Below, in pieces: positions 49,672 through 60,420 of a DNA stretch of 64,000 nt. The position numbers and the translations under genes are program-made. The notes beneath the pieces were generated by a model. The model made no database searches. It saw only the letters and a list, made by a program, of their open reading frames with translations, and was not told where the DNA came from. The stretch spans positions 1,302,001 through 1,366,000 of the forward strand of contig JAPFFF010000009.1 in the NCBI GenBank assembly GCA_039105265.1, read 5' to 3'. Each line of letters starts with the position of its first letter. Positions within the stretch are counted from its first letter, which is position 1. Source of the stretch: Tritrichomonas musculus (Eukaryota > Parabasalia > Tritrichomonadida > Tritrichomonadidae).

Positions 49672-52600
49672 ATGAGTAGATCACCATTCAGTGAGCAAGA
49701 GGCCAAAGACAAAAAAATGATTGACAGGGGAATTGTTGAAGCAAAACGTTTTTTAGAATCAAAGAATTTTGACTCAGCCAAAGAAAAATTATCGCAAATT
49801 TCTCCTCCAAGTCGACGTTTAAATTACAAGCAATATGATATAGCTATTTTATATTCATTTTTAATGTCAAAACAAGAAAAGTGGCAAGAAGCTAAGCCTT
49901 ATGTTCAATCAGCTACACGTTTAAAGCCAGATGAGCCAGTACCATGGAAACTTTTAATACAAGTTGAAAGTAAAATTGGAACTGATGAATCGATGAAGCA
50001 AACCTTAAAACGTGCAATGGAAACGTCACGTCCAGATGGCTCATTATTATTATTCATAGGTCCTTATTTAAAAAAATTTGACGATGAGAGTTTAACAGAT
50101 GACTTTACTCGTCTTATAGAACTTATTCCAAATGGACTCAATCTTCCGCTTGTATCATTTATTCCAGAAATTCCAAAAACGCTTGATATTCGAACAAGAA
50201 TGCTTGAGCAAACAGCCAAAAGCAACGAAGAAAGCTGTTCAGAACTCATTCATATTCTTTTGAGCGAAGGGGATCCCTTTAAATCGATGAAATACGCCGA
50301 AATGTTACCAGAAGATCATCCAGATCGACTTTATGTTGAAACAATGATTGGTGATGATCCAGTTGGTTCAGCAAGAAAACATCTCAAAACTGGAAATAAT
50401 CGATTTTTTGATTTTTTGCGAGCAGTTGATTCTCATAATTTACAGCAAATCCGATCCGAAGTTAGCGTCATCCCATCATTTGTTTCAGGATGGGCCTATC
50501 TAGCCACTCAAGAGAAAGATCCTAAAGCTCGAATTCTTCTCCTCAATGATGCATCCTCCAAATTTCCAAAATGTGTCACCTTTTTCAAACTTTTAGCCGA
50601 GACCAAAGAAGAGATTAACGACATAGACGGTGCCATTACCACAATCAAACGTTCCGTCCTTCCAATTGATGCCAAACTTGGCTCAGAGATGCTTATCCGT
50701 CTTTTCATCCGCCAAGGACGCTGCAAAGAAGCGATGGAACTTATTTCTACTGACAATAGTATTGTTGTATCTGATGCAGACAAAGCCAAAATTGAATTTG
50801 AGATGTACAAGCAAGATGGCAATATGATTCATCTTCAAAAAATCATCAACGACTTCCCCCAATCTCCCGAACTTGCTGTTTTAAAAGCAGAAGCAGCCTG
50901 GAATCTTCGGGACAATCTTGGTGATGAATGTGAGAAACTTTTTGGCGAAGCATTAAAATGTGATCGTACAAATGGTCAAGTTTTTCTCATGTTTGGCAAA
51001 TGGCAGCTTGAAAGCAAGCATGATGAAGAAAAAGCTGCCTTCTTGTTGTCCAAAGCTGCTGAACTTGGCTTTGTTGACAGTCAAAGTGTTGAACTTTTGT
51101 CACGAAAATTGATTCAAGAGGAAAAAATTGACGATGCTTTGAATTTGCTTCAAAAAGTTGACAACGAATGGAGCCACTTTAGAGCTGCCTTAATCTACCA
51201 GCGGAAGGGCGACCACGAAAGCTCAGCCAGGGAGTTCCAGTTGGATCTCAAGTACAATCCGAGTCGTCTGATCTCTTGGTCAGCAATTGGGCATGAATAT
51301 GTTGTTCTTGGCCGGGCGATGGCTGCCAATTCCGTTGCTGATTATCTGCGGCAAATCGGATCGCCAGACATTTCCCTAGAATTCGAATTGTGTAGTATAT
51401 TTGGCCGGCCAATTAACAATTTAAAAAGTGGTGAAGAGATAGAATTTGATGTGAACCCGATTCCGTTCTACGCGTACCTGCAGCAGACGAGAGAGACGAT
51501 ACAGAACCTCACCAGATTGGGAAGGAAAGAAACCGCTAGATATTTGGTCGACCAAATAAAACCGACGGTCAGATTGTATTCAAAAAAATGGAATTCATTG
51601 TCTACCGTTCTCAAAATTTGTGGCGACTTTTTCATCCTATCGTCGTCTCTATCGTCTTCAATTGAAAATGACGATGATGCAAAAGAGGCGCTCGTCCTCT
51701 TCAAGAAGCGCTGCGAAGCTGACAAGAGGGCCGAGTCTTTCATCGACCTGGCGAGGGCCATTCAAATCCAGAAAAATCAAGGAGGCTCTCAAAAAGTGGA
51801 CTCAATTGAGATGTCTATCGTCGTCCTCCGAAAAGTGTTGAAGTCGTTCCCAGATCACGCAGGCCTCTGGACTGCCCTCGGTGTCTCCTACGCGCTCGCA
51901 TCGCGCTTCCCTTTTGCGCGCCACTGTCTCTGCGTTGCTGCGAAGCTTGCAACGGACATGGAGCAGGCAAGGAGCTATGCCTGCTGTGCCAACGTTGCCT
52001 TGTTGATCAACGACTCGAAGCTTCTCGAGGAAAGCATCGAAGCAGCGCGAAGTGCGAATCCTTATGATGCAGATGTTTGGCAGATTCTTGCTGCTTCGAA
52101 GCAGAGCGAGACAAGTGACAAGATGAGCGTTGAAGAGGCGATCATTGCCTTTCAATTCGGTGCATCAGACGTTGTCTCAAAATGCCTGCCGAAGTTGTGT
52201 CTGAAAAGTGGCAGATTGACTGAAGCTCTTGGATTCTCGCTGATTCTTCAAGATGACGAAGAAATCGCCTCCTCGTTTGAAGCACTTGGAAAGTACGACA
52301 TGGCGCTTCTTTACGAGAAGGATGAGAAGAAAAGAGACAAGCTTTTGTGTCTTGCTAATTCAATGGAAGCCTTCAAAAAGTTCCCAAATTTAGTGTTGTA
52401 TAAAGAAGGGAACTTCAAGGACGCCGCCTTGAAATTCAGCGAGAAAAACGACTTTTACTCAAATTTGGCAGCTGCTATTTGTTACTCAAAAAGTGGTGAA
52501 ATTGAGAAGGCCCTTCAAATTTTCAATGAGCTCAGAAAATTAGATGACCATTTATCTTTTCAAATCGAGAAAATTATGCTGAAAGTCCTTCCAAACGACG

Positions 52601-52989
52601 CTAAAATTGAGTCTTCTTTGTCCTTGATGAATCCTGAGTTGTTCTTCTTAAATCAGCTTCGCTCGTTCTCGAGAATCGACGCTGCTCGAAACCTCATAAA
52701 ACGGTTTCCAAGCGATCTTTCCGCCATTTCGATATTCGTCGTTGAGTGTCTGAAATCTAAGGCTGTCGACGCAGTGGACGACAACGCACTCACAAAGGCA
52801 AGAGCCCTGTACAAGGACATCCCTGGACTCAAGAGTTTGGCGCTGCTGACGATGTGCTTGGTGAGGTTGGATGAGCTCGATGAAGCTCTCAAAAATTTGC
52901 AGGTTTTGTGCTTCTTGGATCCAAATTTGACTCCAAAATTGAAGATCATCATCAACAGCTTATTGAGCAAAAGGCAAGAAAACCACTGA
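49672..52989 (+). CDS. TPR-repeat protein, Ski3/TTC37-like
   Basis: 1,105 residues from the ATG at 49672. The chain is TPR-like helical repeats throughout. Examples are FDSAKEKLSQISPPSRRL, DEPVPWKLLIQVESKI, DGAITTIKRSVLPIDAKLG, HAGLWTALGVSYALASRFPF and ANPYDADVWQILAASK. A W..LG ... FARHCLCVAAKL ... EAARSANPYDADVW succession resembles the middle of Ski3/TTC37, the scaffold of the cytoplasmic Ski complex that feeds mRNA to the exosome. Human TTC37 is longer, so the call is tentative. Another TPR scaffold such as IFT139 is possible. The second half (from about 51180) uses many more G/C-ending codons than the first. There is a TGA stop and no introns. Confidence 0.65.
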   Translation: MSRSPFSEQEAKDKKMIDRGIVEAKRFLESKNFDSAKEKLSQISPPSRRLNYKQYDIAILYSFLMSKQEKWQEAKPYVQSATRLKPDEPVPWKLLIQVESKIGTDESMKQTLKRAMETSRPDGSLLLFIGPYLKKFDDESLTDDFTRLIELIPNGLNLPLVSFIPEIPKTLDIRTRMLEQTAKSNEESCSELIHILLSEGDPFKSMKYAEMLPEDHPDRLYVETMIGDDPVGSARKHLKTGNNRFFDFLRAVDSHNLQQIRSEVSVIPSFVSGWAYLATQEKDPKARILLLNDASSKFPKCVTFFKLLAETKEEINDIDGAITTIKRSVLPIDAKLGSEMLIRLFIRQGRCKEAMELISTDNSIVVSDADKAKIEFEMYKQDGNMIHLQKIINDFPQSPELAVLKAEAAWNLRDNLGDECEKLFGEALKCDRTNGQVFLMFGKWQLESKHDEEKAAFLLSKAAELGFVDSQSVELLSRKLIQEEKIDDALNLLQKVDNEWSHFRAALIYQRKGDHESSAREFQLDLKYNPSRLISWSAIGHEYVVLGRAMAANSVADYLRQIGSPDISLEFELCSIFGRPINNLKSGEEIEFDVNPIPFYAYLQQTRETIQNLTRLGRKETARYLVDQIKPTVRLYSKKWNSLSTVLKICGDFFILSSSLSSSIENDDDAKEALVLFKKRCEADKRAESFIDLARAIQIQKNQGGSQKVDSIEMSIVVLRKVLKSFPDHAGLWTALGVSYALASRFPFARHCLCVAAKLATDMEQARSYACCANVALLINDSKLLEESIEAARSANPYDADVWQILAASKQSETSDKMSVEEAIIAFQFGASDVVSKCLPKLCLKSGRLTEALGFSLILQDDEEIASSFEALGKYDMALLYEKDEKKRDKLLCLANSMEAFKKFPNLVLYKEGNFKDAALKFSEKNDFYSNLAAAICYSKSGEIEKALQIFNELRKLDDHLSFQIEKIMLKVLPNDAKIESSLSLMNPELFFLNQLRSFSRIDAARNLIKRFPSDLSAISIFVVECLKSKAVDAVDDNALTKARALYKDIPGLKSLALLTMCLVRLDELDEALKNLQVLCFLDPNLTPKLKIIINSLLSKRQENH

Positions 52990-54093
52990 TTTTATATTTT
53001 GTTTTATATTTTGTTTTATACTATATATATATATTATATTATTTAAAAAAAAAATTTATTTTTTTAATGTAAGTTGTCTTCATTATTATTTATTGTTTTA
53101 TGATGTTTCTTTATTTAAAAGGTATGTATTTTTATATTTTTCAATAAAATAATATTAATTGATATAATTCATCAGCTTTAAAACAATTACTTTATATTCA
53201 TTTCATATGCATTGTTTTTAATCAAATAAAAAAACGACAATATAAAACAACATCTCAGGCACATTATAAAAATGGAATCCCAAAAAAAAGTAACACTATT
53301 CCAACTTTTTAAATAGTTTATGTTTTCAAAAAGTGGTTAGTAATTAATTCGTAAATTTATTCAAAAAAAAAAAAACGAATGTGAATATTAAATAAATATT
53401 CATATATCCACAAATGAGCATTTGTTGGATAGAATATTGCTTGTTTCATTGAATTTTTCAATGTTGAAAATAATATAATTCTAATGACATTTTACTTATT
53501 TATTGAATGAATATTGAAATTGATGGTTTTATGACTTAATATAATGGTTTATCATTGAAATATTCTTGTTTCATAAAATTATTATTATAGAATATTAACC
53601 ATAATAATTGAATATCAAGAAATTTTAATTACGTAGCATGATACAATTAACTCATCTGTTTTTAATCAAGCGATTGTTCAAATAAAAAGATGATCTAAAA
53701 AAAAAAGAAAAAGAAAAAGAAATGTATGTTAATCAATTTATATACTTTTTTTTATTTATTATTTCTTTTCATGACTAATATTTGTGAGATTTCCTCAATT
53801 CAAATTTCAAAAGATTATTTTATATAATTCTGAGTATGCTATTAAAAAGTCAGAAAGATTTGAATATTAAAATTTAATGAAATTCTTTTTTTGTTCAATG
53901 AAAGATAATTGTTAAATATAACAATGCTGATAATAAATATTCACAAATAATAGAATAGTAAACTTGAAACGGTCTCAAAAATTAAATGAAAATTATCAAA
54001 TTTATGAAAAAATTGAATTGAACAATTATTTTTTATTCAGAAAATTAAATATTCAAATGAAAAAATAAAAAAAAAAAAACATACAGATCATTA
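52990..54093. other. Intergenic AT-rich stretch
   Basis: About 1.1 kb. Only simple A/T tracts and an 'aaaaag' run (about 53698-53720) are seen. Confidence 0.45.
54088..54093 (+). promoter_or_regulatory. Inr-like TCATTA abutting the start codon
   Basis: TCATTA runs directly into the ATG at 54094. If transcription starts at its A, the leader would be only 4 bases. This is extremely short even for a trichomonad. It also supports this ATG over the next one (Met-25). Confidence 0.4.
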
Positions 54094-54423
54094 ATGAGTA
54101 AAGTTCGTAAAGGAAGAGTTCCTCCATATTTGTCAAGGTCACATGTTGCAGAGAGAGTAGTTGCAATGAATTTGCTCAAAGGCTTCAAAGCTCAAGGAAG
54201 TCGTGGAGAAAAACTAATTTTCGAGATTACTGGAATTCCATTAGAATGCATTTCTAAAACTGCGCTTTCTAAGTTAGCGTATACATTAAGCGTATTAACT
54301 GAAATCAAAATTTCTCGAAATCTTCGGAGAAGGAAAGATCTATTAGTTAAATGGTTTGAAGAAAATGAAGATAAAATCAAAATATTTAAATCACATGTAT
54401 CAATTGAACTTGAAAAAGAGTGA
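54094..54423 (+). CDS. Small basic protein, lineage-specific type
   Basis: 109 residues from the ATG at 54094. It is rich in Arg and Lys, with compact helical segments: SKVRKGRVPPYLSRSHVAER, GEKLIFEITGIPLECISK and ISRNLRRRKDLLVKWFEENE. Size, charge and the RNLRRRKDLLVKW patch suggest a nucleic-acid-binding fold. I recall this only as a type seen in trichomonads and know no function. Both neighbours are far away (1.1 and 2.0 kb of empty DNA), so it stands alone. Coding is supported by clean composition against very AT-rich flanks. Confidence 0.6.
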   Translation: MSKVRKGRVPPYLSRSHVAERVVAMNLLKGFKAQGSRGEKLIFEITGIPLECISKTALSKLAYTLSVLTEIKISRNLRRRKDLLVKWFEENEDKIKIFKSHVSIELEKE

Positions 54424-56416
54424 ATATATTTTATAATTGTTTATAATTAAATATTATCTTTTCCAAAAATTTAACATTTTGTATTTTTTATTTTCAAATT
54501 GAAAAAATGCATTATAAGTCAATCATGAACAGCTTCTCTTTTTTTTTAATTCAATCTTTTTATTAAAATGTAATTAATAACTTTTTTGGAAAAAATAAGA
54601 ATCAATTATAATTGATATAAGAGAATTAATATGATCCTGTAATATGTTATATATATTAAAGTTTGAACAGTTATTTAAAATTTCAATTTATAAAATCATC
54701 TTTTCTCATTAGTTTTTGTAATTTATCAAAAATAGATTGAAAAAAGAATTTGATGATTGCATATCTAGTATAAGAAAAATATATAAATTAGAGCAACAAA
54801 ATATCAAGAGATGTCTTAAAAATAAAGCAGTTTTGAAATATGAAATAATTATATAATTTTAATTATCATATTATATTATGTCATTATCCTATAATAGGTT
54901 TGAATATATGTTTGTTTCATAAATTTATGAAAAATATTCCTAATTTTCATTGATTTCATAACGATAAACATAAAATCAATTTGAAAAAAAGGGCAAACCT
55001 AAAAGTTTGGAATTCATTGAATTTAGTATGCCCAATTAAAATGCATGTTAAATTAAAAAACTCAAATTGATGAAGAATGATAAAATGTTTTTTATTGATG
55101 AAATTAGTTGATTTCATAAAAAAAAATTCGAAATAATTATAATTGAAATTGTAATGTATCAATTATATATGATTTTATTGGTCAATTTAAATTACCTATT
55201 TCTCATAAGTTATCATTTTAGTGTAAATTCTATTTTTCTTCAATTTTGATGGTTTATCATATCAATCTTGAATTGATTGAATATTGTATTATTTGATAAG
55301 ATTAACACAATATCTTTGCTTGGTCATAATGAAAATAAAATCTATAATTTTATCTTTACTTTTATACATGAACCTATTAATTATTTTCAATATCAAATTT
55401 AAGTGTCGTTTTGAATATCTTCAAAAATCCTTTTAAACAGAATTCTTTCACTGAAATGATGTTTCATTGTATTAAAAAAGAATAATTTATTATTATTATA
55501 TTATCCAATCAATATAAATAAAAATAAAAAATTAATCCATTGAAGTCCAATAAAAGTTTAAAAGTTATTTTTTTAGATTCTCTATTCAGTCATTATTATA
55601 TTCATTATAATTTATTATAAATGATAAGTGTGTTTTGATTATTTCCATTCTAAATTTTAAGTTTTATTTCTGTAACAATTGAATTGAAATAGAGGCATGT
55701 CTGATGTTTTGAATTAAAAATTCATTCTCATTGATTTACAAATTCATTGAAGAAAAAAAAAATGGTCATAAATGTGATTTCATCAAACAAATACTATTAG
55801 AATAATGGTAAACGTTGTGTATGTATACGGTATATTTACATTCAAAAATTTGGATTTTTATGATTTTTATTTTTGAATTGATGATGTCACTTTTATGATT
55901 CAACAAATTCTGAATTTGTGTTTATTATGAATTTGAATGATAATCAAGAATATGGCAAATATCAAGATAAGTAAAAAACATTTAAATGGCTTTTTTATAT
56001 TTGTTTGTTTAAACGTTTATTTTATATCATTAATATCAAATATGAATTGATACAGCAAATTATACACAAAACATTTGTATCTTATTTGTATGTTTCTAAA
56101 ATTTGAATAAAATCATTTCGTTTTATTAACAATGATAAAATATTTGTTATATAATTCAAAATGATTTGGAAAATTCAGTTTGAATGTTTTTCAAATTTTA
56201 TCATTTAATTTTGAATTTTTATTCAAATTTTGAATATGATATACGATTTTAATTGAATTTTCTTAAAGGAAATTTGACACTAAAAAAAATCAATTTTTAT
56301 TCATAAAATCAAATTGGAAATAAAAAAATAGTTTTGATTCATTTTATATTTAATATATTTTATTAAAATTTATTGATTAATTCATAAAAAAAAAGGAAAG
56401 GAAAGATTTAATAATT
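54424..56416. other. 2-kb gene-free stretch
   Basis: Very AT-rich. Only chance ORFs are present. A single TAGAGGCATGTC word at about 55693 equals part of the end of the 7594-8802 element, but no partner end is found. Nothing else is supported. Confidence 0.5.
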
Positions 56417-57277
56417 TCATTCTTTGGATGTTGGAGCACTTGGTTTTGGGGATTGTGCCAATTTGTCAATTTCTTGAAGAAGTCTAGGTATTCCGTCGCC
56501 AGTCATTCCAGAAACAGGAACAACAGGTATTGTTTCATACAACTCTGAGAAAATTGATCCAGTTGATCGATTAAAATCTGAAAAGTAGCTGCTATCACCT
56601 TCTTTGCTGATTGCTTCTTCGAATTTATCGTTATCTGTCATCCAGGAAATAATTTCATCAGCTGGTTTAACATCTGTTTTCGTCAAAGCTAAAACAACTG
56701 GAAGACCAGAACGATATAAAATACTGCATGCATAAAGCATTGTTGATATAAAAGTTGGAGTGTGTGAGCATCGAGGAATGTCAACTACAAAAAGAATAAC
56801 TGTAGGAAATGTAGATGCTAATTCTTGTGTTATCATTCCTCCACTTGCTGACCATGCAAATGCTTCAATTTGGCCTGGGGTATCAAAAAACGCAAATTTT
56901 ACATCTTTTTTAGATTGGAGAATCCTAACAACGTCATGGAATTTGGTTGCAAAAAGATTTAATGAAGTTAAAATTGCGCCATTTGGACCTAACTTGAAGC
57001 CTTCCATAACTTGACTATAATTGACCGAATCGCGAATATCAACATTTGCTGAAAAATCTAGTTCAGCTGTTGCTGGATCAAGATTTACATAATAAGCAGG
57101 AACTTTATTTTCATATGTATATGAATTCAAAGCATGAATGAGAGTCGATTTTCCTGACCCAGCAAGGCCAACAACGAGGACAGATTTTGGTAAATTTATT
57201 TGTTCTGGTTGTTTTGTCTGCTCTGCTTGTGCTGGGTTTTGAGGTTGTTCTGGTTGTTTTGGTGGCTCTGTTGTCAT
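56417..57277 (-). CDS. GPN1: GPN-loop GTPase 1 (RNA polymerase II assembly)
   Basis: 286 residues from the ATG at 57277. After a Pro/Gln-rich leader (1-28), VLVVGLAGSGKSTLIHAL is the P-loop (G1). VNLDPATAELDFSANVDIRD is the conserved switch segment. GPNGAI is the diagnostic Gly-Pro-Asn loop. FFDTPGQIEAFAWSASGGMI is G3, LTKTDV is the base-recognition motif (NKTD in most) and VPVSGMTGDG is G5. The pattern SASGGMITQELASTFPTVIL, then TMLYACSILYRSGLPVVLAL, is specific to GPN1 rather than GPN2/3. GPN1 acts as a dimer in cytosolic assembly and nuclear import of RNA polymerase II. The acidic C-terminal tail of animal GPN1 is missing. Confidence 0.93.
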   Translation of the reverse strand: MTTEPPKQPEQPQNPAQAEQTKQPEQINLPKSVLVVGLAGSGKSTLIHALNSYTYENKVPAYYVNLDPATAELDFSANVDIRDSVNYSQVMEGFKLGPNGAILTSLNLFATKFHDVVRILQSKKDVKFAFFDTPGQIEAFAWSASGGMITQELASTFPTVILFVVDIPRCSHTPTFISTMLYACSILYRSGLPVVLALTKTDVKPADEIISWMTDNDKFEEAISKEGDSSYFSDFNRSTGSIFSELYETIPVVPVSGMTGDGIPRLLQEIDKLAQSPKPSAPTSKE

Positions 57278-57685
57278 TAAAAATTTAAGAGATTTTGGTA
57301 ATCAATGACATATGATATGAAATAAAGTCAAAACATTTCAAATTTAAAATCTTCAAATTCTATTTGTATTTATACTTGAAATGAATCAGCATCTAAAATG
57401 TTGTCTAATATTTTTACAAAGGAACAAAAATTAGCAAAAAAAAATTGATTTTTCATAAAATCAATTTTTCTATTAATGTAAAGATTATAATAGCTTCCCT
57501 TGAGATAGCATTTTATGAAAAGATTCAAATCATACAAAACAAAGAAAAAATGATTTTTAGAAAAACAATAAAATAATTTTCAAAATTGAAAATATTAATA
57601 AATTAAAAAGAGCAAATAAAGAGAAAGAACAAACTTTATCTAAGATAATATTAATAAATAAAATAAATCATAAAAAAAATAGAAT
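57278..57685. other. Intergenic spacer
   Basis: Promoter side of GPN1 and 3' end of the phosphatase gene. A TCATT (Inr-like) lies about 35 bases before the GPN1 ATG on the minus strand. An imperfect palindrome around 'aaaaattgatttttcataaaatcaattttt' lies near 57440-57470. Nothing else is seen. Confidence 0.4.
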
Positions 57686-60145
57686 TCAATGCTTTTTGTT
57701 AGATATATCAACAACAATCACACTAACATTGTCCATCGAACCTCTAATTATTGCTTCATTTTTAACCATAGCCGCAGCTCTGTAAAAATCGCCACATTTA
57801 GCCACAATCTCTCCAACTTCTTCATTTTCCAAAACATCAAATACACCATCGCATGCAAGAACAAGCCAAGAATCATTTTCTTTTATATTATAAGTTGTTA
57901 AATCTGGCATTCTCGAAACTCCATCAATCAAAAAGTCGCCAAGTGCACGAGAAACCGCCAAATGTGATGAAAGTCGCCCAGAAGCAACAAAGGCTCGTGC
58001 TTCTTTCAAAACGTCAAGCTCGCTTCGCTCGGTCGGTTTATGGTCAAATGTTAATGGATAAATTGAGCCATCACTTTTGACAACAAGAGCCCTTGCATCA
58101 CCAAGATGAGCAACACTAACTAACGTTGGAGTAACAGTAGCCAAAACGATGGTTGCTCCATCAGTAACTTCCATTTTTGTAAGTTTTTCATTCACTTGTT
58201 TGAAAACGGTAGGAATATCTGATATTGATTTAACTTCAAGCTTATCGAAAAAGTTAGGAATAAGAGAAGCTGAAATTGCTGATGTTCTAAAGCCTCCATG
58301 ACCATCAATAACGCCATATAAAGAAGGCGTTTTAGGTTTTGAGCTTTCGCGAATAATGAGTGAATCTTCCATTGTTGGACGACGTCCTATAGTTTCACAG
58401 TAGCCACATCTTGCTCCTTTGAAATATTTTACTTGAGTTGAGCCTGATTTTAATGCCTTTTGATCACTCGTGATAATTTCACGAACGGTTAAAGGTATTG
58501 GCATTGTATAGCGAACTTCCGTTTGGTTTAAATCAACAGTATCAAGCTTCGGAAACAAAGTAAGATCTAATTTAAATGAAATCTTGTTGTGGGACACTTT
58601 AAGAACTTGAAGAGAAGGAAGAAGACGCATTTGAAGTTTTGTGAGGCAATTGTGTGAGATATCTAGAGTTTGAAGGAATGGAAGATCATAAGTAAAAGCA
58701 AATTCTGTTAAAGAGTTGTGAGATAAATCAACAGATGATATGAATTCTGGTAATGGTGGAATATGAGTTAGGCAGTTCATTGATAAGTTTAGTGATTCAA
58801 CTTCGGGGAATTTCTCAACTGTTTCAATTTTATTGCAATTAAAATTAATCATTTGGAGAGCTGGAAGCGTGAATAAGCATTCTGGCAGTTCTGTTATTCC
58901 ACAATTACACACCGTAATTTCCTTCAGGGATTCAGGAAGGCATGGTAGTGAAGTGATGGGATTATCGCTGATCATTAATATTTGGATATTAGAATTAGCA
59001 ATTTCTTCTGGAATTGTTGTAATTTTATTTTTGGTAAGGAGAAGTGTTGTAAGTGATGTAAAATGGAATAAATCAACAGGTAATTCTTGAATTTGATTGC
59101 ATGTAAAATCGATTGACCTTATGTCTGGTGAAATTCGGTTGGTTTGTATCGTTTCTAGTAAATTGTGTCTAATAAGTAAATGAGTGGCTTTAGATTCATT
59201 AAATATAGGTAGAGTTTTAAAATGATTTTGGTTTAATTGAAGGCCTTTTAGACCTAACACTGTAATTGGAACAGAATCTGTAAGAAGGTTATGATCTGCA
59301 ATAAATTTGTCAATACGCGGAGGTAGGCATGGAATTGTTGTAAAAAAGTTAAAGCTAACATCAATTGATGTAAGTGCTACGAGCTCAGTTATTTCTTCTG
59401 TTCCACACCATTCAGACATAATATTATGAGAAATTTCAATTTTTTTGATAGTTTTTGGAAAGCCTGATGGAAATTTATTCAAAAAATTGAATGATAAAAT
59501 AATAGTTTCTGCTTTTGGAGCAAAATTTTCGATTGGAGGTAATGAAACTAAACGGTTAAAAGATAAGTCAAGAAAAACTACAGAATCAAATTTGCAATTA
59601 TCTGTTATTTCTGTTAAATCATTTCCCGGTAGTCGTAATTCAATCAAATTTGGTAAATAGGCAGACAAAGATTTTATTTGATTAAAGCCAATATTCACCA
59701 TTTTGACGCTGCTTGGTAAATTTGGAAATTCGGAAAAAGAATTCAAAAATAAATCAAGCATTACTATTGGAGGAAGAGGAAATGGAAAATCGTGTAATTC
59801 GTTTCGGTCAAGAGAAAGCTCATTTAATGATTTTAACGACGAAATCGATTGCGGTAATTTTGTTAACTTATTAGAAGAAAGACGAAGTTTTTTAAGTTTT
59901 TGGAATTGGAAATCTACTTGATCAAATTGATCTTCGAGTAAATATAGATTATTATCGGTTAAATCGAGAGATTCGAGGTTATCTAAATGTGTTGGGAAAG
60001 ATTTTAAAGAATTGTGAGAAGCATCAATACTTATTGCTGGATGTGAACTTGGAATAAAAAATGGAATTTTATTAAGCTTGAGTCTTCCAAGTGATAAATG
60101 TAATGTTTCTGGAGGCAATATTGGTGATGATTCGTCTTGCCCCAT
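57686..60145 (-). CDS. Leucine-rich repeat PP2C-type protein phosphatase
   Basis: 819 residues from the ATG at 60145. MGQDESS fits an N-myristoylation signal (Gly-2, Ser-6), so membrane attachment is likely. Residues about 12-560 hold some 20 or more LRRs (LESLDLTDNNLYLLEDQF, SLNELSLDRNELHDFPFPLP, EVESLNLSMNCLTHIPPLPE). Residues 581-815 are a complete PPM/PP2C domain: GRRPTMEDS, YGVIDGHGG, DGATIVLATVTPT, AHLGDARALV, VSRALGDFLID, LACDGVFDV and DNVSVIVVDI. All metal-binding Asp/Glu/Gly residues are present, so it should be active. The LRR-PP2C combination recalls PHLPP and the LRR-PP2C part of fungal adenylate cyclases. No cyclase or PH domain is present. Confidence 0.9.
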   Translation of the reverse strand: MGQDESSPILPPETLHLSLGRLKLNKIPFFIPSSHPAISIDASHNSLKSFPTHLDNLESLDLTDNNLYLLEDQFDQVDFQFQKLKKLRLSSNKLTKLPQSISSLKSLNELSLDRNELHDFPFPLPPIVMLDLFLNSFSEFPNLPSSVKMVNIGFNQIKSLSAYLPNLIELRLPGNDLTEITDNCKFDSVVFLDLSFNRLVSLPPIENFAPKAETIILSFNFLNKFPSGFPKTIKKIEISHNIMSEWCGTEEITELVALTSIDVSFNFFTTIPCLPPRIDKFIADHNLLTDSVPITVLGLKGLQLNQNHFKTLPIFNESKATHLLIRHNLLETIQTNRISPDIRSIDFTCNQIQELPVDLFHFTSLTTLLLTKNKITTIPEEIANSNIQILMISDNPITSLPCLPESLKEITVCNCGITELPECLFTLPALQMINFNCNKIETVEKFPEVESLNLSMNCLTHIPPLPEFISSVDLSHNSLTEFAFTYDLPFLQTLDISHNCLTKLQMRLLPSLQVLKVSHNKISFKLDLTLFPKLDTVDLNQTEVRYTMPIPLTVREIITSDQKALKSGSTQVKYFKGARCGYCETIGRRPTMEDSLIIRESSKPKTPSLYGVIDGHGGFRTSAISASLIPNFFDKLEVKSISDIPTVFKQVNEKLTKMEVTDGATIVLATVTPTLVSVAHLGDARALVVKSDGSIYPLTFDHKPTERSELDVLKEARAFVASGRLSSHLAVSRALGDFLIDGVSRMPDLTTYNIKENDSWLVLACDGVFDVLENEEVGEIVAKCGDFYRAAAMVKNEAIIRGSMDNVSVIVVDISNKKH

Positions 60146-60420
60146 TTTCCACAGTTTCTCGAAAAACTCTTAAAATTTGAAAGAAAATAAATCTTTCAAA
60201 AAATAATCTCATTTTCAAAAATTGAATAACATCAGACGATAAAAATCTATTCAATCTTATCATTCATATCAATGGGATTATATTAATATTTATATGGTTT
60301 AAATGATATTTTATTGAGCTGATTTTTAAAAACAAAAAAAAAAAAAAAACGAATGAAAAAATGAAATTTATAAAACAAACTTTTTTCTTATACGTTATTT
60401 AATTTGTTTTATTCATCAAA

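Noticed and set aside
55693-55704. TAGAGGCATGTC word as another transposon end
   Set aside because: A single 12-base match without an inverted partner nearby.
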